DNA of 64,000 nucleotides, taken from the NCBI GenBank assembly GCA_049487715.1, contig CP150552.1, forward strand, positions 620,001 through 684,000. The letters run 5' to 3'. The DNA is from Pycnococcus provasolii. Taxonomy: Eukaryota > Chlorophyta > Pseudoscourfieldiophyceae > Pseudoscourfieldiales. Made by a program: the position numbers and the translations under genes. Below, in pieces: positions 48,293 to 58,304 of the stretch (position 1 is the first letter of the stretch; every line of letters begins with the position of its first letter). A model generated the notes under the pieces. It was given only the letters and a program-made list of their open reading frames with translations. It did not search any database and had not been told where the DNA came from.

Positions 48293-51200
48293 ATGGCGCC
48301 TGAGGTCCTCAAGGAGCCTGTTGTATCTGGGCTGGGAGTTCAGGGGTCTGCGCCGACGCCGTCGTCGGCAAGCGGCAACCGCACGCAACACGAAGCCAAG
48401 CTCGTCAACGCAGGTGCGACGCCGTCGTACGGAAGACTCGCGCAGGAAGCGGCTCGCGTCGCTAACAACAGAAGGAACTTCTATGGAAGGAAACGTCTAC
48501 CCGGACGCCTGCCAAACCTCGCGAGCGGATTCTACAAAAATTCGTTCCGCAACTTTCTGTCCGACTCGTCGTCGAGCTCGGACTCCGACTCGGACGACGG
48601 CGGCGCAGTGAGGCGACGCGCCTTGCACCACAGGAAGGCGGTCGAGGCGGAAGAACACGCAAGGAACCTGAAGGGTGCGTCCGCAGCAGAGGTCAGCTCG
48701 CCGAGTACGCCAAGCTGTGATGACGAAAGCGATCCTGTCACGCCGAGAAATCTTGGCAGCTGCTCCGCGTTGAGCGAGAGCTCAGCCGCGAGCTCAAACG
48801 GCTCGATGCCAAGCCTTGGCCCTATCGAAGGAACGGCGCTCAAGGAGTGCGGCGTGCCCGACTGGGTGGCGAAGGCGAAGGTGCACTCTGCGTACAAGCG
48901 TGCCTCGCAGGCGGCACGTGACCTCGGAGGCGAACGAGGTCGTGAACTGCTCGAGCTTCTCGAAAGCCCGTCCGTGAGCGGCATGGATGACGAGCAGTCA
49001 CCGGCCATCATTGAACCACGTTCGCCTGCTCGACTCGCGGCGGAGATGAGACGCGCCGCGGCGGAACAGGAGATGGCACGAGCGGCGGAGAAAGCAGAGT
49101 TGCGCAGGGAGAGACGAGAAAGTCTTGGACGATCACAAGTTGACGCCAGCACGAGCTTGACGCTTGGCGTTGAGGCTGTTGCCTCAGAAGCCAAAGCGGA
49201 GTTGCGCAGGGAGAGACGAGAAAGTCTTGGACAATCACAAGTTGACGCCAGCACGAGCTTGACGCTTGGCGTTGAGGCTGTTGCCTCAGAAGCCACTTCC
49301 ACCGAGATGATTGTTGACCGACCTCATACGGCCGAAACGGCACCCATGGCATCTCCAGCACGCGCAGCCATGGCCTTTCTCGAGGCTGAGAATGCGCAGC
49401 TGCGCGAGCAACTGTCTGCATCGAAAATTGCGAACAACTCGACGGAGACTGACCGTCGCCGGTCGCCGAGTGCATCTCCAGCGCGCGCAACCATGGCCTT
49501 TCTCGAGGCGGAGAATGCGCAGCTGCGCGAGCAACTGTCTGCATCGAAAATTGCAAACAACTCTATGGAGACTGACCATCGCCGCTCGCCGAATGAGAAC
49601 GAGCCGCCGGTGCAATCCCGCTTCATCGCACGAAACGGGGATGCGTCGCCGAAACGTGCGTCGTCTACACCACATGCATTTACGCCAACGAAGCGCCTCG
49701 GCGTCAGTGCTGAGGTTTCTGGATCTCAGGGAAGCCCGCGCACGCCAACGACGAATCTCGCCGATACCAGCATCGTTCCTACTCACGTGAAACCCGAGTT
49801 CATTCCCAGTGCTGACGCTCCGGCGCCGATGCCAGTGCCGTCGAAGCCTGCTGATTTTGCAAAGCCTGCGCAGCCACAACCATCGAAATCAATACAGCCG
49901 TCATCGCAGCCACCACCTACACCTACACAGCCGGCGGTAGACCCACCCAAGCCTCCACCTGCACCACCTGCACCACCTGCACCACCTGCACCACCTGCAC
50001 CACCTGCACCACCTGCACCACCTGCACCACCTGCACCACCTGCACCTCCCGCACCACCTGCACCTTCCGCACCACCTGCACCTTCCGCACCACCACCACC
50101 ACCACCTCCTCCTCCTCCCCCTCCTCCGCATCTTTCCACAAATGTGCCTATCCACAGTCCGATCTCGAAAGTACCGCTCCCACCGCTCCCTCCACCACCA
50201 CCCCCGCCGCCACCGCCGCGGGCGCCGAACGGAGCACCGCTACCTCCCCCTCCGCCACCAATGGGTGGCCTGCGGAAGCCTAATCAGAGACGGCGCACGC
50301 TACACTGGGAGACATTGCCAACAAATAAGCTCGACGGCACATTCTGGAGCGGTGCGACGCTTCCAGAAAGCTCCGAGGGCGATGCGGTGGACACAACCGC
50401 GCTCGAAAGCCTCTTCACGTCTATCGACAAGCCGAAGACGAGCAAAGCACCGGGCGCCACTGGCGATGCACCGAAGACTCGTTTGGAGCGCAGCCAGAGC
50501 ATGACATCCGGGCGCACGGTTGTGACGCTACTGGAGATGAAACGCGCATCTAATGTCGAAATCGCGGTTTCGCAGATCAAAAAGCCTCTCTGTGCGATAG
50601 CAGAGGCGATCGCCTCGATGGATGCAAATGTGCTATCTAGTGACGACGCTGCTTCCCTATTGAAGTACATTCCCGAGCCTGACGAGCTCAGCTCCATCAA
50701 CCAGTTTGTATCAGACATGGTAGCCACGCGAGCTCTCGCGTCACCGGGCAAGGGTGCAGCTCAGGATGATGGCGGCACAACGTCAACGGCGCGCGACACC
50801 GCGCACGCGGTGGGTATGCTCGGGAAAGCGGAGCAGCTCTTCTACGAACTCGGCAAGGTGCCTCGGCTGAAGGCGAGGCTTCAGGCCCTTCAGTTCCGTC
50901 ACGTGTTTGTTCAGCAGGAGGGAGCGGTGCGCAAGCAGCTTTCTACCATCCACGCAGCCACGGAGGAGATTGTGCAGAGTCCTCGCTTCCGACGACTTCT
51001 TGAGATCGTGCTGACTCTCGGCAATACACTGAATGCCAAGGGTGTTCCAGCGAGAGGCTTTCGCCTCAGCTCTCTACCAAAGCTTATGGACACGCGCTCG
51101 TTTGACAACAAGACAACGCTTCTACACTTTCTCGTCGCACACCTCGAGTCGAATCCTGAGCTTTCCTCTCTTCTCGAGGTGCGCCGTGAGCTGGCGAATT

Positions 51201-51583
51201 TGCAGCCCGCGTCTCGCCTTCTCTTCACGACGATCGAGGAGGACATTCGCAGCCTCGAGAGTGGCCTGGCGGCTGTGCAGAGCGAGGTGGACGCCGGAAA
51301 TGAGACGGACGGCGGGCCTCTCGCCTCTTTCAGCAAGGAGGCGAGCGACGCGGTGGAGTCGTGCCAGGCGTCGCTCGCGGCGTCGCGCGACGCTTTCTTG
51401 AAATGCCTGCAATTCTACGGCGAGGATGTGGCAAAAGGCGTCACTCCGGATGAACCGGAGCGTTTCCTTGGGCTCATTCACTCGTGGCTCACAATGCTCG
51501 AGAAGAGCGCGAAAGAGCGCCATAAAGTCAAGGTGTGTACAGCAGCTGAGAAGAAGGAGGAGGAAGAACAGCAGACCAAGTGA
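48293..51583 (+). CDS. formin (FH1-FH2)
   Basis: The protein has 1096 residues. The N-terminal ~500 residues are mostly disordered, with two internal tandem duplications: AELRRERRESLGRSQVDAST (about residues 260-335) and a second unit beginning SPARAAMAFLEAENAQLREQ. FH1, about residues 550-660, is almost entirely PPAP/PPPP repeats that recruit profilin-actin. FH2 follows: RRRTLHWETLPTNKLDGTFW, EIAVSQIKKPLCAIAEAI, LRALQFRHVF-like region, LGNTLNAKGVPARGFRLSSL, TTLLHFLVAHLE. FH2 dimers nucleate and track actin barbed ends. No signal peptide, membrane segment, PTEN or GBD/FH3 domain is visible, so it does not fit land-plant class I or II exactly. The actin role is well supported; location unknown. 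Confidence 0.93.
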   Translation: MAPEVLKEPVVSGLGVQGSAPTPSSASGNRTQHEAKLVNAGATPSYGRLAQEAARVANNRRNFYGRKRLPGRLPNLASGFYKNSFRNFLSDSSSSSDSDSDDGGAVRRRALHHRKAVEAEEHARNLKGASAAEVSSPSTPSCDDESDPVTPRNLGSCSALSESSAASSNGSMPSLGPIEGTALKECGVPDWVAKAKVHSAYKRASQAARDLGGERGRELLELLESPSVSGMDDEQSPAIIEPRSPARLAAEMRRAAAEQEMARAAEKAELRRERRESLGRSQVDASTSLTLGVEAVASEAKAELRRERRESLGQSQVDASTSLTLGVEAVASEATSTEMIVDRPHTAETAPMASPARAAMAFLEAENAQLREQLSASKIANNSTETDRRRSPSASPARATMAFLEAENAQLREQLSASKIANNSMETDHRRSPNENEPPVQSRFIARNGDASPKRASSTPHAFTPTKRLGVSAEVSGSQGSPRTPTTNLADTSIVPTHVKPEFIPSADAPAPMPVPSKPADFAKPAQPQPSKSIQPSSQPPPTPTQPAVDPPKPPPAPPAPPAPPAPPAPPAPPAPPAPPAPPAPPAPPAPSAPPAPSAPPPPPPPPPPPPPHLSTNVPIHSPISKVPLPPLPPPPPPPPPPRAPNGAPLPPPPPPMGGLRKPNQRRRTLHWETLPTNKLDGTFWSGATLPESSEGDAVDTTALESLFTSIDKPKTSKAPGATGDAPKTRLERSQSMTSGRTVVTLLEMKRASNVEIAVSQIKKPLCAIAEAIASMDANVLSSDDAASLLKYIPEPDELSSINQFVSDMVATRALASPGKGAAQDDGGTTSTARDTAHAVGMLGKAEQLFYELGKVPRLKARLQALQFRHVFVQQEGAVRKQLSTIHAATEEIVQSPRFRRLLEIVLTLGNTLNAKGVPARGFRLSSLPKLMDTRSFDNKTTLLHFLVAHLESNPELSSLLEVRRELANLQPASRLLFTTIEEDIRSLESGLAAVQSEVDAGNETDGGPLASFSKEASDAVESCQASLAASRDAFLKCLQFYGEDVAKGVTPDEPERFLGLIHSWLTMLEKSAKERHKVKVCTAAEKKEEEEQQTK
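49940..50220 (+). repeat. FH1 coding tandem repeat (CCACCTGCA)n
   Basis: Perfect and near-perfect 9-bp CCACCTGCA units encoding PPA repeats, then CCN-rich poly-Pro. Lies inside the formin gene; opposite-strand Gly frames over it are not genes. Confidence 0.85.
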
Positions 51584-52270
51584 AGATACGATGATGATTG
51601 CTTGATTGGCGGATCATTAACCAATCAAATCTTGTCAGGTTCTGTCAGTTTCTTAGTTAAAAAAATGTTTTCATTAAAATTTAGTTAGCAATTCATTTCA
51701 TGAAGCATGTGCCTGCTGTTGTGCGTGTACTCGTTGTGTCGTTGCGTTCTGCGCCGTCTTGTTCATGGGCGGCCGGCCTGCTGCTCACCTCCGTATTCGT
51801 ATCCTTTGGGTCGGGATTGGCGTTTTTCCTCATCTTCCTTACTATGAGCGTCCGTTTAAAACTCACGCCATAATCTCTCGGAGCCCCTTTCGGAGCGGTC
51901 CTCCGTTACGGTAGGTGGGCAAATGTGGCAATCATGTGGCATGCATCCCCTTACCAAGACAGTCCACCTAGGTCAACTTTACCGTGGTACTGTACCCAAG
52001 TTAATGCGCGCGTGCCCTCATAGACTATCATCTTGGTGGTGTGGTAAACTTAAAGTAAACTTAGATAGTAAGTACTTCACTGAATCACTCCCTCAGATCC
52101 GATCCGATCCGGGATTGATTGATTGATTGATTGATCTCCCATCACGCCTTAGGCCCATCAATCACCGCTCCTGCCAACCTTACATATTACCATGTTGGTG
52201 TGCTCCCAAAGTATCTCCGCCTTTTGTCGGCCTGAAACGAAACTTAAGACTTGTCTTAAGTTCAGTAACA
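51584..52270. other. intergenic, no gene seen
   Basis: Between formin and the P2X-like gene. Contains ACCGTGGTACTGTACCC (about 51981-51997), a GATT tandem run (about 52111-52133), and CTTAAG elements just before the P2X ATG. Short frames show no domain. Confidence 0.45.
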
Positions 52271-54166
52271 ATGTCCGTCGTCTTCCACTCGTCTTCCAAC
52301 CTCTCAGGAACTGAAGTCAACGCCGCGCGCGTTCCTTCGTTCATATGGAACGAGTACGTCAAGCCTTCTCTCGCGTTCACCGTGCCGAAGCAAGTCCTAC
52401 TGAAAGACTGGAGACTCGGACTCGTCAACCTGCTCCTCTCGATCGTCGTTTACGTCGGAACCCTCATCAACATCTTCAACCAGGGCACGTTCCTCATCAC
52501 GCAGGTTCCATCGGGCGACCCAAATCCAAACATATACGCGGGAACCTTGTTGTATGAGGAGCACCTCGCGAACCTGTCGAATGGTGCCGCCAAGATGCCA
52601 GCCTACTGCAAGAAGAACGGCGAGGCTGGATTTGAGGACTACGGGTTCGTGTACGACGCCGAGTTCAACTACACGAAACTCGCGTGTTCAGCGCTGTCGG
52701 CGAACGAGCTCAGCACGAAGGGGTACAGGAGCCTCTTCATCAACACTGCCACTGACACCACGAAGACGCTCGAGTTTACGAAGCAGCCGGGAAAATCGTG
52801 CGGCGACACGCTCAAGAGCTTGCAGGAGAACAAGGAGTTCAGTGAGTACGACACGTTCAGCGAGGTGTTGGGCGTCTGCAGGTACACAAAGAAGCAGACA
52901 GTGCTCGCTCTCGCTCCCGAGAATACGCTCGTGAACCTGCTCGACCACAGGTACGTCGCGGAGTTCCAGCTCGCAAAGACGGTGAGAGGCGTGAATCCGG
53001 AGACTCATGTTCGCGTACTCGGCGACGGCGACGACAAGGATTCGTACAAGACGTTTCCCGAGGACACAAAGCTTGAGATTTCTGTCGATGATATGCTAAA
53101 GGCGACTGGAATCGACCTGGACAAGACGGTGGACGAGAACGTGCCCAGCAACGGCGGCAGTAGCGAACGCAGCGCCTTCCTCAAAGCTCAGCAAGGCGCG
53201 CTTGGCTACAAGAGCGGAAAGTACCCGCGCACGCGCCTCACCGGCGCGGAGTTGACGATTCGCCTCAAGTACTACAACCACGGATTCGGGCCGAAGTCTG
53301 TTAGGAAAGGGCGCCTGAGCAACAAGGTGCGATGCGTGGCGGAACTCGAGGCGGCGCCGCGGTGGACAGCACTTGGGTCACAATCCACCGAGTATCTCGT
53401 GGATTCGTCATCACCGCACATCTTCGAGCTGAACAGCAGGACACAGGACACGGGCAACGGCGACGTTGTGCATACGAGAATGCTCCTGAGCAAGTACAAG
53501 TACGGCGTGCGAGTGAACATCCAGGTACTTGGGTTGATTGGCCAGTTCAACTACAACTACCTGCTCAACACGCTCGTTCAGGCTCTCGTCTTCCTCGGCG
53601 TGATCAACTCGATCATGACTCTCATTGCTCAGTACTGTATGGGTGCGAGAAGCCCAATCTATACACGTGCGATGCGTGAGGAGGTGAACTTCCAGAAGTG
53701 TATTGCAAACTTCACGACGAAGATGTTCGTCGCGAACGAGGCTTTCAAGTCGGTGGATCGCAACGGCGACGGGTCGGTGAGTCTCGCTGAGGTTACGGAT
53801 GCAATCCCTCGCATTTTTCCAGAAATGTCGAAGCGCGAATCGGCGACGTTAGCTGCGCTTCTCATGTCAGTGAGTGAGAAGGAAAAGTCGGCAACTACTT
53901 CCAAGAAGATTTCCGCGAACAGTATCAGGGGCGCTCGCCTCCATAAAGACGACTTCGTCAAGATCTTCGCCGAAATCAAGCCAGCTTGGTTCACCGACGT
54001 CATCTCCAAAGGTGCAATTCGCATTGAGGAGGATGTCATGCTCTTGCTTGGAGAGAACGATAAGGATCAGGAAGCTGGAGCGATTCGCGACCTGGGTGAC
54101 GTTGAGGTGGACGTGGAGCGTCGAAATCGCTCGGCGTCTAACGCCAGTGCAATTTTGGAGAGGTAG
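52271..54166 (+). CDS. P2X-type ATP-gated channel with C-terminal EF-hand
   Basis: The protein has 631 residues from the ATG at 52271. P2X layout: N-terminal FTVPKQVLLKDWRLGLVNLL (animal P2X: TPKVV...K...G), first membrane helix NLLLSIVVYVGTLINIF, large ectodomain, then KYKYGVRVNIQVLGLIGQFN before the second helix LVQALVFLGVINSIMTLIA, matching the GIRFDVIVSGxxGKF region. Trimeric cation channels gated by ATP; algal members are known in Ostreococcus, and in Dictyostelium they are on contractile vacuoles. Beyond TM2 is a ~150-residue cytosolic tail with a canonical EF-hand loop DRNGDGSVSLAE (Asp496-Glu507) and a degenerate second site (DDFVKIFAEI). The ectodomain Cys pattern is sparse compared with animals; ATP-binding Lys residues cannot be confirmed by eye. 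Confidence 0.82.
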   Translation: MSVVFHSSSNLSGTEVNAARVPSFIWNEYVKPSLAFTVPKQVLLKDWRLGLVNLLLSIVVYVGTLINIFNQGTFLITQVPSGDPNPNIYAGTLLYEEHLANLSNGAAKMPAYCKKNGEAGFEDYGFVYDAEFNYTKLACSALSANELSTKGYRSLFINTATDTTKTLEFTKQPGKSCGDTLKSLQENKEFSEYDTFSEVLGVCRYTKKQTVLALAPENTLVNLLDHRYVAEFQLAKTVRGVNPETHVRVLGDGDDKDSYKTFPEDTKLEISVDDMLKATGIDLDKTVDENVPSNGGSSERSAFLKAQQGALGYKSGKYPRTRLTGAELTIRLKYYNHGFGPKSVRKGRLSNKVRCVAELEAAPRWTALGSQSTEYLVDSSSPHIFELNSRTQDTGNGDVVHTRMLLSKYKYGVRVNIQVLGLIGQFNYNYLLNTLVQALVFLGVINSIMTLIAQYCMGARSPIYTRAMREEVNFQKCIANFTTKMFVANEAFKSVDRNGDGSVSLAEVTDAIPRIFPEMSKRESATLAALLMSVSEKEKSATTSKKISANSIRGARLHKDDFVKIFAEIKPAWFTDVISKGAIRIEEDVMLLLGENDKDQEAGAIRDLGDVEVDVERRNRSASNASAILER

Positions 54167-54310
54167 TAGAACTACGGTAACGAAGTAGACTCTTTTACTT
54201 TGACAACAATGAGCAATCTTAGCCAATGAACATGTCCGTAGATGGACGGACCGCCAACTCTCACCACGCCGCAACAACAATACCACACCTCCCGCCGCGA
54301 GTCATTATCA

Positions 54311-55488
54311 TCAACCTGCAATGGCGGCGGCAGGCGACACGCGTTCTCCGGCAACCCGTTCCTCCGGTTGCACGACGGCGGCGCTCGCCGCATTGAGCGG
54401 CGCGAGCAGAGGCGCAAGACCGCGGAACGCGCTGAACGCAGCGAGCGTGGTGCTCATCGCACTCTGCGCACTGCCACCTCCAGCCACCTTCTCGCCCTTG
54501 GCGACAGGAACGCCCCTCTCCATCGGACCGAGCGTCTTGGCGTCGTACGTGCGCGCGTCGCGCATCGCAGGGAGAATCCACGCATCTCCGTCGGCGTTCG
54601 TCATCGCGATTTGCGAGTTGCCTCCCGTGCTGTCTAGAAGGCGCGCTTTGAGGAACCGCGTCGACAATTCGCGCGTCCACTCGAGCTGCTTGCCCACGCG
54701 CGCGTACTCTCCTAGGTTCGCCATTGGATTGAGGCGAAGCCCGGTGCCCATGCCAGCCGCAACAACATCTTGAAACCAATCAGGCGCGGCCAGCGGCGTC
54801 GGCTCGACGGACGCGATGTCGCAGTCGCTCGCGGGCCATTGCACGCCGCTAGGACCCCAAGCCTCGACGTCGAGAAAACAGTGCGTCATCAATTCGCCGA
54901 CGATGTGAACTCGCGGCATTTCGCGATTCAGGGTGTCGAAGATGCTGCGATGCCACTCCACGGGCACGAGAACGTCCTTCTCGCCGCTGAGGAAGAGTCC
55001 AGGCGTCTTGGCGAGATTCGCCTCCGGCGGCAGGCCAACGGGCGTGATGCCCCACACGAGCAGCGCGTCGAGCGTGAATGGTGCACGTGCCTTGTTGCGT
55101 TCGTACGTGGCGGCGGCGCCCATCGCCGCTCCACCACCGCTGCTGTGTCCCGCGACTGCATACTTCTTCGTGTTCGTCTTGTCGTACAGAAAAGAGTTTT
55201 TGTCAGCCGCTGCCCAGCTGAGTGCGGAGAGCATATCGCGAAACAGAAGCTCGAAGTCGGGAACGAGTGCACGATCCGTGCTCATAGGCGATACTGTGAT
55301 GATGCCATGCGAAGCCCACAGGGCATGCGTATAACTATAGCGATTAGCCCAGCTCATCCACCCGATGCCCCAGCTCACGACCGGATACCCTCCGCTGATG
55401 CTGCTAGGTAGCAGCGGCGGCGCCGTGTCGTCCTTCGGAACGTCCAATCCTAGAAACATGTCCGAAGTGTTCTTTGGTGTGCCATATC

Positions 55489-55521
<33 letters not shown>

Positions 55522-55901
55522 GTGGTGACGATTGGTGAGTTAATTTTACGTGTTTGTGAAATGATGATGATGATAAGGTAGAAATGTCGTCGTCCTTACG
55601 TCGGATACGTGACCATGACGTCGAATGTTCCTCCGCACATCAGGCCGTTGTTCGTCAGGCACGCCGGATTGTATCCCGCAGCCGTCCATGAGCGTGGAAT
55701 GGTTACAACGCGCTGTCCAACGGCGTACGATCCGCTTTGAATGAGAGGCGAAGTGCTTACATCTGGAATGACTTCTGCTGCTTCTGCAAGTCCACCACAC
55801 AACGACGTCATCACCACCACGGCTGTGGTAACGAGCATCATCGCGATAAGCCGAGACGACGAAAGGCAAGAAGAAGTACTACTACGACGCATCACTGCCA
55901 T
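54311..55901 (-). CDS. secreted chlorophyllase/PET-hydrolase-like hydrolase (two exons)
   Basis: Exon 1 55901-55600, intron 55599-55488 (112 nt, GTAAGG...ACAG, containing a (TTG)n/(CAA)n run), exon 2 55487-54311; ~492 residues, junction VTYPT-YGTPKNTSDM. The signal peptide covers LIAMMLVTTAVVVMTSLCGG with cleavage near AEA-AEV. Catalytic elements: WGIGWMSWANRYSYTHALWA, ASHGIITVSP, nucleophile elbow VAGHSSGGGAA (Ser216), LFLSGEKDVLVPV (acid Asp), GELMTHCFLDVEAW (His). Same esterase group as the 8977-11163 gene but without its repeat/Cys tail. Substrate unknown (chlorophyll, lipid or polyester esters are typical for the superfamily). It converges on the P2X gene, 144 bp apart. The last ~25 residues look non-conserved. 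Confidence 0.85.
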
Positions 55902-56213
55902 GATGAGTGACAACAACACTCAGTTCAGTGAGAAATGAACGGGGAAAATGCACAAATGGTCAAAAACAGGACAGGAACGCGACCAGAGTTTTGGGACGGG
56001 ACGAAGAGGGAGGGAGGGAGAGCCCCGGACGTAACTGCAAAAGGCAAAAGGCAACCGAATTGAAAAAGCAAGCAAGAATACTACGGGACGATGTGATATC
56101 ACACACAGCCTTTCACTAAAGTTTACTAGTGCACCGGGGACGGTGGGCCTCCTCCTCCCCTCCGCGGGGGACGAAAAGCAAATGCGCCGTTTCGGAGATG
56201 TGGTTTAGTTTTG

Positions 56214-56283
56214 CCTTTATGTGGATCTTGGATCGAGCCGAGGAAACGTCCACCGCTGATTAGTAGTTGGGGGTTTGGGGTTT
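56214..56283 (-). repeat. short inverted repeat, copy B
   Basis: Reverse complement of 47660-47729. The shared segment includes a unique core (CCTTTATGTGGATCTTGG start) and the beginning of a GGGGTTT tract; flanks differ. Confidence 0.85.
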
Positions 56284-57113
56284 GGGGGTTGGGGTTTGGG
56301 ACTTTGGGGTTTGGGACTTTGGGTTCTGGTTTGGGGTTCCCACTTCACCACTAGGGTGGGGTGGGGGGGACTTTTTTCGGGTGTCACGCCGCCCTAGGCA
56401 CGGCACTGTGCCACCTGTCGTTATGCGACTCCTGGCTCATCCCACAGGAGTCGGCAGAGCCCAGGCGCCCAGCGTCCAAACAAAGTCTCGTCGATCGTCC
56501 ACGGCGGAAGGCAGGACCACCGGCGTACGCCAAGCCGAGTGCACGAATGTGTCCAATTGAAGAGAGTCGGCTATCAACGCCGTTTCAGCCAGCATGCGGG
56601 CGTGCGTGCCGAGAGGTTGGATGGTCCGGACGTTGGGAAACCAAAACCCAAGCCGGACCCCAAAGGACAGGACAGGACAGCCATGCACCAAGCAACGGTG
56701 TATCCCCCAAGGTGGGGTGAAAAAAACCGGAAGTTTGTTTGGCCGAGGACCTTTTTCACCCTCGGCCCCTCCGCCCGTTATTTGTTCGCCATTCCCGGCT
56801 CATGCGAAACATGTCACGCTGTGAATGTGGTGCCCAGTGGTGGTTCGGAGTAGTCAGTGCAGCTTACTTCTTTTGCAGGCTTGTATGGTCTTTGTGGTAT
56901 GGTCTTTGTGAGAGGTCTATGGTTGTGCCTCTTCTACAGGTACAGTCTTTTTTACTTATTGGCTCGTTGGCGTATTTAGTATACCTTGGCTCCTTTCGTT
57001 CATTGATTGGCTCGCTCATTGATTGGTCCTCATCAATCACTGCACGCGTTGGTCGGTTGGTCCTCATCATACCTGATAGATAGGCAGCGCGCAGGCGTTT
57101 GTTGATTGGCTCA

Positions 57114-57120
57114 TATAAAA
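57114..57120 (+). promoter_or_regulatory. TATA box of LRR surface-protein gene
   Basis: TATAAAA 31 bp before the ATG at 57151 and 5 bp after an ATTGG (inverted CCAAT). The spacing predicts a very short leader. Confidence 0.5.
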
Positions 57121-57150
57121 CAGTATACCATAATAGTGGTAGTAACGAAG

Positions 57151-58256
57151 ATGATGACGACGAATGTCAGGAACATGCGATCGATCGTCACGGCGTCATC
57201 AGCCGTTCTGGTCGCTCTGCTTGCTGTCGTCGTAATGCTCAGTGCCGTGAGTGGTGTGAGCGCAGACAAATCGACGACGACGACTTATGAGACGACGAAG
57301 TACGTTGATGAATACAACTCAGGCTACTACGGTGAAGAATACAAATCAGGCTACTATCCCAAGTACAAGTGGTGGGCGCCGTGGACGTGGAAGTACAGCA
57401 GCAACAAGTACAATGACAACAAGTACGACTCTGGATACGACTCTGGATACGACTCTGGATACAGCAAGTACGACTCTGGATACGGCTACAGCAAGTACGA
57501 CTCTAAATATGGAGTTGGGCCGTACTATGGGAAGCAGTACGAGCAGGACGAGCACTACCCGTGCGACACGTTCTACCCCAAGCCGAAGTGGTACTCGCCG
57601 TTTACATGGAAGTATCGCAAGTATGCCAAGTTTGACTACTACTCTGGTCCTTGCGAAGTAAAGAAGGAAGAACACTGTCTTCCCTTCTGGGGACATCCTG
57701 ATGATGCGAGTGAAGCTACTTGGTACACTGTCACTCACGCTTCTGGTGGTGGTGGGTGCCATGGTGGTGCCAAAAATGGGTGCAGCACGGCCGACATGGG
57801 TGGTGATGCCAGCACGGGTGGTGATACCCGTCGTCGTCAGCTTCTCAACCGTCCTAACCCGCGGCCCCTATACGAAACTCAATACTACTATGCGAAGTCA
57901 GAAGCGCATGGCTTGACGTTCACTCTCACGAATCACTACTACTACAATGAAAAGTGGGTATGTGCGATTGACGATCTCAGCCGCAAGAATGCAATTTGTA
58001 CGATGGCTGGACACTTTGGAGGAGGCTATTCTACACCTGAAAAGTGCATCCTTACGTTTAAAACGCATCAAAAGGGTGGAAAGTGCATTCCACACCACAT
58101 GGCACTCGACTGTGGGAAGCCACCGTACGTTGAAACGAGCAAATTCAGCAAGATTGACTACCGTGACATTCCCCACAAGGACATCACAACAACAACAACA
58201 ACAACAACAACAACAGCAGCAGCAACAACAACAACAACAACAACAGCAGCAGCAGC

Positions 58257-58304
<48 letters not shown>

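Larger units (their letters stand above)
55902..57150. promoter_or_regulatory. intergenic with inverted-repeat copy and CCAAT/TATA promoter
   Basis: No gene seen. 56214-56283 is the partner of 47660-47729, continued by GGGTTTGG/GGGACTTT G/T-rich tract to ~56335. Near the LRR gene start, inverted CCAAT boxes (ATTGG) occur at 56958, 57006, 57022 and 57105, and TATAAAA at 57114-57120, 31 bp before the ATG. Confidence 0.5.

Noticed and set aside
49783-50139. Gly-rich minus-strand protein
   Set aside because: Antisense of the formin FH1 repeats.
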